A DNA stretch of 5,596 bases from an uncultured Prevotellaceae bacterium (lineage in GTDB: Bacteria > Bacteroidota > Bacteroidia > Bacteroidales > Bacteroidaceae), in the NCBI GenBank assembly GCA_946408305.1, contig CAMJRQ010000092.1, positions 1-5,596 on the forward strand, written 5' to 3'. Below are positions 1 to 5,596 of this stretch, in pieces. Numbering within the stretch: the stretch's first letter is position 1; every line of letters begins with the position of its first letter. A program made the position numbers and the translations under genes. The notes under the pieces were generated by a model. It was not told the origin of the DNA. It worked only from the letters and a program-made list of their open reading frames with translations, and ran no database searches.

Positions 1-657
1 GAGCAGCACGACATCGACTGCTACGTCTACAACGACATCGACCAGGCCACCTTCCGCACCGCCGGCTGCCGCGCCGGGTTCTATCCGCAGTGGTTCAACG
101 AGAATGTGAGCGTCCTGGTGCCCGAGGCCGACATCGGCGCCGGGCTCGCCACCTACATCCTGAAGCTGCTCAGCGGACTGAACGTCAACTTCATCGAACC
201 CTTCCACATCGAGCACGACTTCGGGACGTTTGCCGGCGGCCATGCCGGGCCCAACGACCACAACGACCCGCGTTGGCAGCAGAACGTCGTCATCGCCCGC
301 GACGTGCGCTTTGCCAAGACCAGCTGGCGCTATGCCGGAGCACCCTTCGCCTGGTATCGCATAAGTCCGGGAATGAAGACCGTGGCCGGGCTCTACGAGC
401 AAGACGGACACTACAAGCTCATCACCTTCCTGGCACGAAGCCTCAGCGAGAGCGAGACGCCGCAGTCGGACAAGAAGCACCTGCTGGCCACCTACAGCCA
501 CTCCATCTTCCGCCCCGAAGTGCCTGTCGACCAGCTCTTCGAGCGCATCCTCCGCATCGGCGCCACCCAGCACTTTGCCATCGTCGACGGCGACTGGCGC
601 CCGCAGCTCGAGGCGCTGGCCCTGATGATGGATTTCGAGTTCTACGACATACGTTAA
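1..657 (+). CDS. L-fucose/L-arabinose isomerase superfamily protein, C-terminal part (5' end outside window)
   Basis: Open from base 1 in frame 1 to TAA at 655-657, giving 218 visible residues; the start codon lies upstream, so the ATG-like or GTG codons inside the window need not be starts. The protein probably interconverts an aldose and a ketose in the cytoplasm using a divalent metal. Visible support is the pattern of putative metal ligands: E43 (PEADIGAG), E66 (FIEPFHIEHD), H81 (AGGHAGPND) and H191 (TQHFAIVDGD). Their spacing (about 23, 15 and 110 residues) is close to that of the E/E/H/H ligand set of L-arabinose isomerase. The ending, with 'ATQHFAIVDGDWRPQLEALA' followed by a hydrophobic DFEFYDI tail, is typical of the C-terminal barrel of this superfamily. 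It lies 32 bp upstream of the PMI fusion on the same strand, so it is probably in the same operon. The substrate (fucose, arabinose, mannose or other) cannot be assigned; the motifs differ from the classic AraA and FucI signatures. Confidence 0.75.
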   Translation, partial: EQHDIDCYVYNDIDQATFRTAGCRAGFYPQWFNENVSVLVPEADIGAGLATYILKLLSGLNVNFIEPFHIEHDFGTFAGGHAGPNDHNDPRWQQNVVIARDVRFAKTSWRYAGAPFAWYRISPGMKTVAGLYEQDGHYKLITFLARSLSESETPQSDKKHLLATYSHSIFRPEVPVDQLFERILRIGATQHFAIVDGDWRPQLEALALMMDFEFYDIR

Positions 658-659
658 TC

Positions 660-689
660 CCTCACAATAACAGCAAGCAGAAAAAGACA
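660..689 (+). promoter_or_regulatory. A-rich translation leader of the PMI fusion gene
   Basis: The 32-bp gap after the isomerase stop is A-rich (AACAGCAAGCAGAAAAAGACA just before ATG 690) in otherwise G+C-rich DNA, and has no clear Shine-Dalgarno motif. Many Bacteroidota genes use such unstructured A-rich leaders. It supports ATG 690 as the start and argues against reading the open frame back to base 90, which would overlap the isomerase. An in-frame ATG at 699 is an alternative start. No promoter is evident in this short gap. Confidence 0.4.
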
Positions 690-2558
690 ATGAGTTTCAT
701 GTACAACCCGTTCCCCTTTCACGACCCTCGTCCCGTGAACAGGCCGGAACTTTCCGAGAAAACCAAGCAATCCATCCTCGCCGGCGGCACACCCAATGTG
801 GTGAAGCGCTTCGCCGCCACCCTGGCCGACCAGGCCCGCCAAGAGGGCGTCGTCGTGGCCTTCGACGGCTACACCACCACCAAGTGGGACCTCTTCATCG
901 GTCTGCTGGCCCGCGAATGCGAACTGCTCGGCCTCGGCTTCGAATGGAAAGACGCCAGCCGAATCTTCAAGGATGGTCAGGAGATAGACCGCATCATCGA
1001 CCCGCTCCTCATCTGGGACACGCAGATTGACCCCACGCTGCTCTACGGCAAGGTGTGGCATGGCGGCTACGAGGGCCTGATGGAGCCCGGTCGCATAGAA
1101 AGCCTCCGCGAAGAAATCGTGGCTGCCAAGGCGAAGGGAAAGGTGGTGGCCGTCTCGGGCTACGGATGCCTGATACCCCAGCTGCGGCCCACGTACGACG
1201 TCAAGGTGTGGTTCGATATCACCCCCATGAACACCATGTTGCGCATCCGCGGCGGCGAGTATTCAAACATCGGGAAGCAGACGCCCGGCATCATCAACCG
1301 CACCATCCGCCGCTGCTACTATTGCGACTTCGAGAACGCCGTGCAGCTGCGCAAACAGCTTCTCGCCACGGGCGAGCTCGACTGGTTTGTGCTCGACAAC
1401 GACCGCCAGCACCTGCAGATGATGCCCTTCGCAGCCTTCGCCGACGTCTGCGCTCAGCTGGTGAAATATCCCTTCCGCGCCAAGCCGTGCTACATCGAGG
1501 GCGTCTGGGGCGGCAGCTACATGAAACGCCTGCGCAACCTGCCCAGCGAGATGCGCAATTGTGCCTGGATCTTCGACTTCATCCCCATGGAAGTGAGCGT
1601 GGTGGTGGAGGCCGGCGATGAGAAACTCGACATCAACTACTGCTCCTTCGTGCATCGCGAAGGCACCAACCTGATGGGCCAGAAGGCCGTGGACCACTTC
1701 CAGGGCTATTTCCCCATCCGCTTCAACTACGACGACTCCTACCACTCCACGGGCAACATGTCCATCCAGTGCCACTCGGGCGGCAAGTTCAACATCGAGA
1801 ACTACAACGAGTTCGGACGTCAGGACGAGAGCTACTACGTCGTCGTCACCGGCCACGAGGCCAAGACCTTCATCGGTTTCCGCGACGATGCCGACATACC
1901 CGCCTTCTTCCGCGAAATCGAGGCGGCCGACACGCAGCACAAGGAATGCGACTACATGAAATACGTCAGCTACGAGGAGTCGAAGCCCGGACTGCAGGTG
2001 ATGCTCCCCGCCGGCACCATCCATTCCAGCGGCCGCAATCAGGTAATCCTCGAGATTGGCTCGCTCACCATCGGGTCCTACACCTACAAGATGTATGACT
2101 ACCTGCGGCTCGACTTCGACGGCAAGCAGCGCCCCATCCACACCCACCTGGGCGAGCTCAACGTAGCCCAACAGCGCCGCTACAGCGTCATCCACGACCC
2201 GCAGAGCCCCGAATACATCGTGCAGAAGCCGTGCCTCGACCAGGAGGGCCCCGGCTGGCAGGAATACATCCTCGGCGAGAATGCCCAGATGTACATCTCG
2301 CTGCGCCGCCTCGAGTTCGAGACGACGTGCCAGCAAGACACGCGCGGTGAGAAGTTCCACGTGCTCACGCTCGTCGACGGCGACCGCGTGCTGGTGCGCA
2401 GCAAGGAGCATCCCGAGCGGTGCTTCGAGATGGAATTCCTCGACATTGTCTGTGTGCCGGCCGACATGGGGCAGTATGAAATTGTCAACCTCGGGCGCGA
2501 ACCCATTCGCATCCACAAAACCACGCTGAGAGATGGATTCGAGAACGACCCCCGATAA
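690..2558 (+). CDS. Type I mannose-6-phosphate isomerase (ManA-like) fused to an N-terminal degenerate uridine-kinase-like domain
   Basis: 622 residues, about twice the length of a short bacterial ManA. Residues ~265-615 are a cupin-fold phosphomannose isomerase converting mannose-6-phosphate and fructose-6-phosphate in the cytoplasm. The GVWGGSYMKRL motif is at ~271. Zinc ligands are Q360 and H362 (MSIQCH), E380 (GRQDESYYVV) and H445 (LPAGTIHSSG). The conserved arginine is R473 (MYDYLRLD). A second cupin repeat follows ~555-610 (FHVLTLVDGD). Residues ~30-260 look like a uridine kinase/nucleoside kinase fold: a hydrophobic strand into VAFDGYTTTKWDLF (~55-69), then VVAVSGYGCLIPQL (~152-165), a DVKVWFDI strand (~170-177) and an arginine-rich RIRGG helix. 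The Walker A motif is eroded (T-K-W where G-K-S/T is expected), so ATP hydrolysis is doubtful. The domain may be regulatory, may bind a ligand, or may be an unusual kinase. The start at ATG 690 avoids overlap with the isomerase. The 3' end overlaps the kinase gene. PMI assignment is strong; the N-terminal fold is inferred. Confidence 0.88.
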   Translation: MSFMYNPFPFHDPRPVNRPELSEKTKQSILAGGTPNVVKRFAATLADQARQEGVVVAFDGYTTTKWDLFIGLLARECELLGLGFEWKDASRIFKDGQEIDRIIDPLLIWDTQIDPTLLYGKVWHGGYEGLMEPGRIESLREEIVAAKAKGKVVAVSGYGCLIPQLRPTYDVKVWFDITPMNTMLRIRGGEYSNIGKQTPGIINRTIRRCYYCDFENAVQLRKQLLATGELDWFVLDNDRQHLQMMPFAAFADVCAQLVKYPFRAKPCYIEGVWGGSYMKRLRNLPSEMRNCAWIFDFIPMEVSVVVEAGDEKLDINYCSFVHREGTNLMGQKAVDHFQGYFPIRFNYDDSYHSTGNMSIQCHSGGKFNIENYNEFGRQDESYYVVVTGHEAKTFIGFRDDADIPAFFREIEAADTQHKECDYMKYVSYEESKPGLQVMLPAGTIHSSGRNQVILEIGSLTIGSYTYKMYDYLRLDFDGKQRPIHTHLGELNVAQQRRYSVIHDPQSPEYIVQKPCLDQEGPGWQEYILGENAQMYISLRRLEFETTCQQDTRGEKFHVLTLVDGDRVLVRSKEHPERCFEMEFLDIVCVPADMGQYEIVNLGREPIRIHKTTLRDGFENDPR

Positions 2559-3348
2559 GATGCTGCTGCTCGATGTGGGCGGCACCTTCATCAAGTGCTC
2601 CGACGGCCGCTCCGTGCCCGTCGATTCCGACGGCTCGCGCGAGGCCATCGCCCTGGCTTTCCGTCAGGCTGTGGGCGGGGCCTCCCGGGTGGCGGTGGCC
2701 ATTCCCGGCCCCTTCGACTATGCCCGCGGCATCTTTCGGATGAAGCACAAGTATGCCGCTGTCTATGGCGAGAGCTTCGCCCAGCTCGTCTGCCCCGATG
2801 CCTCGCAGCGCCCCCATTTCAGCTTCATGCACGACGTGGTGGCCATGCTCTGCGGAGCCCTCTCGCTGCCCCAGGTGGCTGCCTGCAGCCGCGTGGCACT
2901 CATCACCATAGGCACCGGCCTTGGCTTCGCCGTCAGCCTCGACGGCCGGCCGCAACTCTCCGCCTCGTGCGAGCCCAGCATACCGCTCTACAACCGTCCC
3001 TATCGCGACGGCATCGCCGAGGACTACGTCTCCAAACGCGGCATCATGCGCCTCTGGTGCGAACTCACCGGAAGACTCTGGCCCGACGGGCAACAGGTGA
3101 AGGACATCGTCCAGACGGCTGAGGGAAGGGAAGTGTTTGAACGCGTGGGATTCCTCCTGGGCGAGATTGCTGCGCCGCTGCTCGCCGAACTCGGCATCGA
3201 GTGTCTGCTCCTGGGCGGCCAGATAGCTAAGTCGTTTGCCCTCATGGAGCCTGCGTTGCATAGGGCACTCTCCTCCGTGCCTACGCTCCGGCACGTCGGT
3301 GTCCTGCCCAATCTCGATACTGCCACCTTCGACGGCCTCCGCAATTAA
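2533..3348 (+). CDS. ROK-family sugar kinase, compact form lacking the ROK zinc motif (putative hexokinase/mannokinase)
   Basis: 271 residues with the ASKHA nucleotide-binding signatures of ROK kinases. The phosphate-1 loop is LLLDVGGTFIK (11-21), the sugar-contact region is VAVAIPGPFDYARG (53-66), and the likely catalytic aspartate is D101 in FMHDVVAML. Phosphate-2 is ITIGTGLGF (124-132), and the adenosine motif is LLLGGQIAKS (225-234). It would phosphorylate a hexose with ATP in the cytoplasm. Two features are odd. The CxCGxxGCxE zinc motif typical of ROK proteins is absent, that region being reduced to RPYRDGIAEDYVSKRG (~155-170). Also, the usual N-D before the catalytic Asp is H-D. There is no N-terminal helix-turn-helix, so it is an enzyme rather than a ROK repressor. 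ATG 2533 overlaps the previous gene by 26 bp; ATG 2560, one base after that gene's TAA, would give a protein starting MLLLDVGGT and is nearly as plausible. Either way translation is likely coupled. The operon context suggests mannose, fructose or glucose as substrate (inference). Confidence 0.85.
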   Translation: MDSRTTPDKMLLLDVGGTFIKCSDGRSVPVDSDGSREAIALAFRQAVGGASRVAVAIPGPFDYARGIFRMKHKYAAVYGESFAQLVCPDASQRPHFSFMHDVVAMLCGALSLPQVAACSRVALITIGTGLGFAVSLDGRPQLSASCEPSIPLYNRPYRDGIAEDYVSKRGIMRLWCELTGRLWPDGQQVKDIVQTAEGREVFERVGFLLGEIAAPLLAELGIECLLLGGQIAKSFALMEPALHRALSSVPTLRHVGVLPNLDTATFDGLRN

Positions 3349-3379
3349 GGCGTTTCAAAAGGGCAGAAGACGAAACGCC
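3349..3379. terminator. Putative bidirectional terminator between convergent genes
   Basis: A perfect 8-bp inverted repeat, GGCGTTTC (3349-3356) and GAAACGCC (3372-3379), with a 15-nt loop fills the 34-bp gap between the kinase stop (TAA 3346-3348) and the GH92 stop (complement of 3383-3385). Its first arm begins right after the kinase stop. Neither side has a strong run of T (GGTTATTT on +, TTAATTGC on -), so it is not a classic intrinsic terminator, but position and symmetry fit one serving both strands. Confidence 0.55.
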
Positions 3380-3382
3380 AGG

Positions 3383-5596
3383 TTATTTCATTACGAATTC
3401 AAGCGTTCCGCCCTCGGCGATTTGTTGGTGAGTGAGCTGTCCGTTGCGGATGGGCTTGCCATTGAGACGCACGCTCTTCACATGGACGCGCTCCGGTGTC
3501 TTCTTCGGGGCCAGGATGGTGAATTGGCGGCCTCCGGCAAGATGGAGCGTGGCACTGCGGTAGAGGGGTGTGCCGATGACATATTCAGCCGAGCCGGCAT
3601 TGAAGGGATAGAAACCGAGGGCCGAGAAGATGTACCAGGCCGACATCTGGCCGCAGTCGTCGTTGCCGGCATAGCCGCAGGGAGTGGCGTTGTAGAACGT
3701 GCTGCGCACCTGCTCCACCAGTTCGGCGGTCCGCTCGGGGCGTCCGGCCAGGGAGTAGAGATAGACGGTGTGGTGGCTGGGCTCGTTGCCGTGGGCATAC
3801 TGCCCGATGAAACCGCTGGCATTGCCGTTCACCTCGCCGCTGGTGGCCGTGAGCGAGAAGTTCTCGTCGAGCTTGAGCAGGAAGCCCTTCCGCCCGCCCA
3901 AGAGCTCGATGAGGCCCTGCGGGTCGTGTGGCACGAACCACATGTATTGCCAGGCGTTGCCCTCGATGAAGCAGGGCTCTTCGTAGCTGAGGGGGTCGAA
4001 CTTCTCCAGCCATCGTCCCTGGCTGTCCTTGGGACGAAAGAATCCGGTCTGAGGGTCGAAGAGGTTGCGGTAGAACTGGCTGCGGCGCAGGAAGCGTTCG
4101 TAGTCCTGCTGGCGGCCCAGTTTCTTGGCCACGGCAGCCACGCACCAGTCGTCGAAGGCCTGCTCGAGCGTGATGCTCACCGAGGTGTTCTGGCGGTCCT
4201 GCGGCATGTAGCCATACTTCTCCCAGAGCTCGAAGGGCGAGTTGGGATGGCTGCGGGTGCTGCTCTCCACCATGGCGCGGTAGGCCTCGTCCACGTCGAT
4301 GCCCGGCAGCCCGGCCAGTATGGCGTCGGCGAGCACCGGAATGGCGTGGTTGCCAATCATGCAGTAGTTGTCCTGCCCCCAGAGGTCCCAGATGGGCAGA
4401 TAGCCGTAGGTCTGATGGTGGAGCACCATGTCGCGCACGAACTGGGCGGCCACGTCGGGGAAGAGGAGCGTGTAGAGCGGATGGGCGGCGCGGAAGGTGT
4501 CCCAGAGGCTGAACGTGCTGTGGTAGGTCTGGCCCTGGGGCATGCGCTTGATTTCGAAGTTAGTGTCCATGTAGCGTCCGTCGGCGTCGCTCATCGTGTT
4601 GGGTTGCAGGAGCACGTGATAGAGTCCGGTGTAGAAGATGGTCTTCTGCTCGTCGGTGGCCTCGATGTCGATGCACGAGAGAGCGCGCTGCCACGTGTCG
4701 TGGGCCTTGCGCCGGTATTCGCCGAAGTCCCATCCCTGTGCCTCGGCCTTCATGTTTCCGCGTGCGCCGTCGATGTCGACGGGCGAGATGGCCACCTTGA
4801 CCGTCAGCTCACACCCTCCGGCGGCGTCGAAACGCAGCGCAGCACGCAGCGAGCGGCCGTTCACCACGTCGCTCCGTCCGGCCGAGCGGCGCCCGTCCAT
4901 GAGCTGGTAGGAGGCGATGGGGCGCGAGAATTCGGCCCGGAAGTAGACCTTGCGCAGCTTGGCCCAGCCGGTGATGACGCGGAAGCCCTCCACCGTGCGG
5001 TCGTCCACCACGCGCAACTGGCTCTGCAGGATGTCGTAGGCGCGGCGTCCGGTGTAGTAGGCCGGGCCGCGGTAGGTGCTGCGGTCGAGGTCGAGAATGA
5101 GCGTCTGCGGGCGATTCATGGGATAGGTGTAGCGATGGATGCCGGTGCGTAGCGTGGCCGAGAGCTCGGCCCGGACGTTGCTCTCGCGGAGCTGCACCCA
5201 GTAGTAGCCAGGCTCGGCTCCCTCCTGCGAGTGGGAGAAGCGCTGCCCGAAGTTGCCCTTGGCAAGTTCTTCGGCTCCGACCTCCCAGGACGTAGGCATC
5301 AGGCTGACGTCGATGAGGTCGGTGCAGCCCGTGCCGCTCAGGTGGGTGTGGGTGAAGCCGTAGATGGAGTCGCAGTCGTAGTCATAGCCGCAGCAGGGAT
5401 CCCAGGTGACGTATTGCTCGGTCTCGGGGCTCAGCTGCACCATGCCCTGGGGTAGGGTGGCACCGGGAAAGGTGCTGCCGCTCAGGGCACCGGTCTGGTC
5501 GGTCTGGGTGCCGATGAAGGGGTTCACGAAGCGAGTGTAGTCGGCAGCATGCACGAGAATGGCGGCGCTGCACGCGAAAACGAGGGAAATAACTTT
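3383..5596 (-). CDS. GH92 family alpha-mannosidase, secreted (extreme N-terminus outside window)
   Basis: 737 visible residues, nearly the full length usual for GH92, a calcium-dependent, inverting exo-alpha-mannosidase family. Residues below are counted from the window edge (base 5596). Hallmarks in order are FVNPFIGTQTDQTGALSG (23-40), TFPGATLPQGMVQLSP (42-57), GFTHTHLSGTGCTDL (80-94), the STFSLWDTFRAAHPL barrel motif (360-374), IWDLWGQDNY (402-411), FIEGNAWQYMWFVPHD (543-558, E545 probable catalytic acid), and YAGNDDCGQMSAWYIFSALGFYP (642-664, with Asp646/647 in the catalytic-base region). The N-terminal beta-sandwich and C-terminal (alpha/alpha)6 barrel both appear intact. The frame stays open to the edge, and the residues before GTG 5554 form a hydrophobic export signal, so the true start is a few codons outside. 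GTG 5554 is therefore probably not the start. It converges on the kinase gene across a shared stem-loop. Linkage specificity (alpha-1,2, -1,3, -1,4 or -1,6) cannot be read with confidence. The retained acid Glu argues for ordinary mannosides. Confidence 0.95.
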   Translation of the reverse strand, partial: KVISLVFACSAAILVHAADYTRFVNPFIGTQTDQTGALSGSTFPGATLPQGMVQLSPETEQYVTWDPCCGYDYDCDSIYGFTHTHLSGTGCTDLIDVSLMPTSWEVGAEELAKGNFGQRFSHSQEGAEPGYYWVQLRESNVRAELSATLRTGIHRYTYPMNRPQTLILDLDRSTYRGPAYYTGRRAYDILQSQLRVVDDRTVEGFRVITGWAKLRKVYFRAEFSRPIASYQLMDGRRSAGRSDVVNGRSLRAALRFDAAGGCELTVKVAISPVDIDGARGNMKAEAQGWDFGEYRRKAHDTWQRALSCIDIEATDEQKTIFYTGLYHVLLQPNTMSDADGRYMDTNFEIKRMPQGQTYHSTFSLWDTFRAAHPLYTLLFPDVAAQFVRDMVLHHQTYGYLPIWDLWGQDNYCMIGNHAIPVLADAILAGLPGIDVDEAYRAMVESSTRSHPNSPFELWEKYGYMPQDRQNTSVSITLEQAFDDWCVAAVAKKLGRQQDYERFLRRSQFYRNLFDPQTGFFRPKDSQGRWLEKFDPLSYEEPCFIEGNAWQYMWFVPHDPQGLIELLGGRKGFLLKLDENFSLTATSGEVNGNASGFIGQYAHGNEPSHHTVYLYSLAGRPERTAELVEQVRSTFYNATPCGYAGNDDCGQMSAWYIFSALGFYPFNAGSAEYVIGTPLYRSATLHLAGGRQFTILAPKKTPERVHVKSVRLNGKPIRNGQLTHQQIAEGGTLEFVMK
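5546..5596 (-). other. Signal peptide of the GH92 mannosidase (C-terminal part)
   Basis: Codons from the edge read K-VISLVFACSAAILVHA, then ADYTRFVNPF where the GH92 domain begins. A Lys followed by a long hydrophobic stretch and a small-x-small ending (V-H-A, cut before ADYT) fits a type I signal peptide, so the enzyme is predicted to reach the periplasm or beyond. A Cys at visible residue 9 sits in V-F-A-C, a poor lipobox (Phe at -2) in the middle of the hydrophobic core, so lipidation is less likely but not excluded. Confidence 0.65.

Noticed and set aside
90..689. Upstream in-frame extension of the PMI fusion gene that would add 200 residues.
   Set aside because: The extension is Arg/His/Ala-rich low-complexity translation of the isomerase gene in the wrong frame; the sensible start is ATG 690 after the isomerase stop.
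858..900. Possible functional Walker A motif in the N-terminal domain of the PMI fusion.
   Set aside because: DGYTTTKW lacks the second Gly and the Ser/Thr after Lys, and the first Gly is one residue too close to the Lys, so a normal P-loop is not supported.
1314..1328. C-x-x-C pair (RRCYYC) in the PMI fusion, considered as a zinc finger or redox motif.
   Set aside because: There is no second Cys/His pair at suitable spacing and no thioredoxin-like context; it is probably incidental.
1263..2648. Long open frame on the minus strand (461 codons).
   Set aside because: It is antisense to the PMI coding sequence, Val/Ala/His-rich without recognisable motifs, and is explained by high G+C and scarce stop codons.
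2485..3294. Minus-strand open frame of 269 codons opposite the ROK kinase.
   Set aside because: The opposite strand has all ROK motifs; this frame shows none of its own and overlaps two real genes.
3236..5152. Long open frame on the plus strand (638 codons).
   Set aside because: It is antisense to the clearly recognisable GH92 gene, has Val/Glu/Gly/Ala-biased composition with no domain pattern, and also runs over the end of the ROK kinase gene.
5550..5596. Lipoprotein signal (V-F-A-C) in the GH92 N-terminus.
   Set aside because: Phe at -2 is outside the usual lipobox, and the hydrophobic core continues past the Cys to a good type I cleavage site.

Overview
The window is G+C-rich, almost fully coding DNA. 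It most likely comes from a member of the Bacteroidales (Bacteroidota), for example a high-GC Prevotellaceae, Muribaculaceae or Alistipes-type gut anaerobe. Three things point there: a secreted GH92 alpha-mannosidase (a family strongly expanded in Bacteroidota), an A-rich translation leader with no clear Shine-Dalgarno in front of the central gene, and tightly packed sugar-metabolism genes. The genus cannot be fixed from the sequence alone.

Layout: (1) 1-657, + strand, is the 3' part of a sugar isomerase of the L-fucose/L-arabinose isomerase superfamily; its start lies outside the window. (2) 690-2558, + strand, is a 622-residue two-part protein. Its N-terminal domain resembles a uridine-kinase-type P-loop fold with an eroded Walker A motif, and its C-terminal half is a zinc-dependent type I mannose-6-phosphate isomerase with all expected ligands. 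(3) 2533-3348, + strand, overlaps the end of gene 2 and encodes a compact ROK-family sugar kinase without the usual ROK zinc motif. (4) 3349-3379 is a perfect 8-bp inverted repeat between two convergent stop codons, probably a shared terminator. (5) 3383-5596, - strand, is a GH92 alpha-mannosidase whose signal peptide runs off the right edge of the window.

Taken together this reads as a mannoside or mannose utilisation locus. The exported GH92 enzyme would release mannose from alpha-mannosides such as glycoprotein N-glycans or mannan. The cytoplasmic three-gene operon (isomerase, PMI fusion, ROK kinase) would bring a hexose into fructose-6-phosphate. Either mannose is phosphorylated by the ROK kinase and then isomerised by the PMI, or a free sugar is isomerised first by the upstream enzyme and then phosphorylated. 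The pathway is inferred from family membership and gene order; substrates are not proven by the sequence. No RNA genes, mobile elements, CRISPR arrays or long non-coding stretches were seen; the longest gap between genes is 34 bp.
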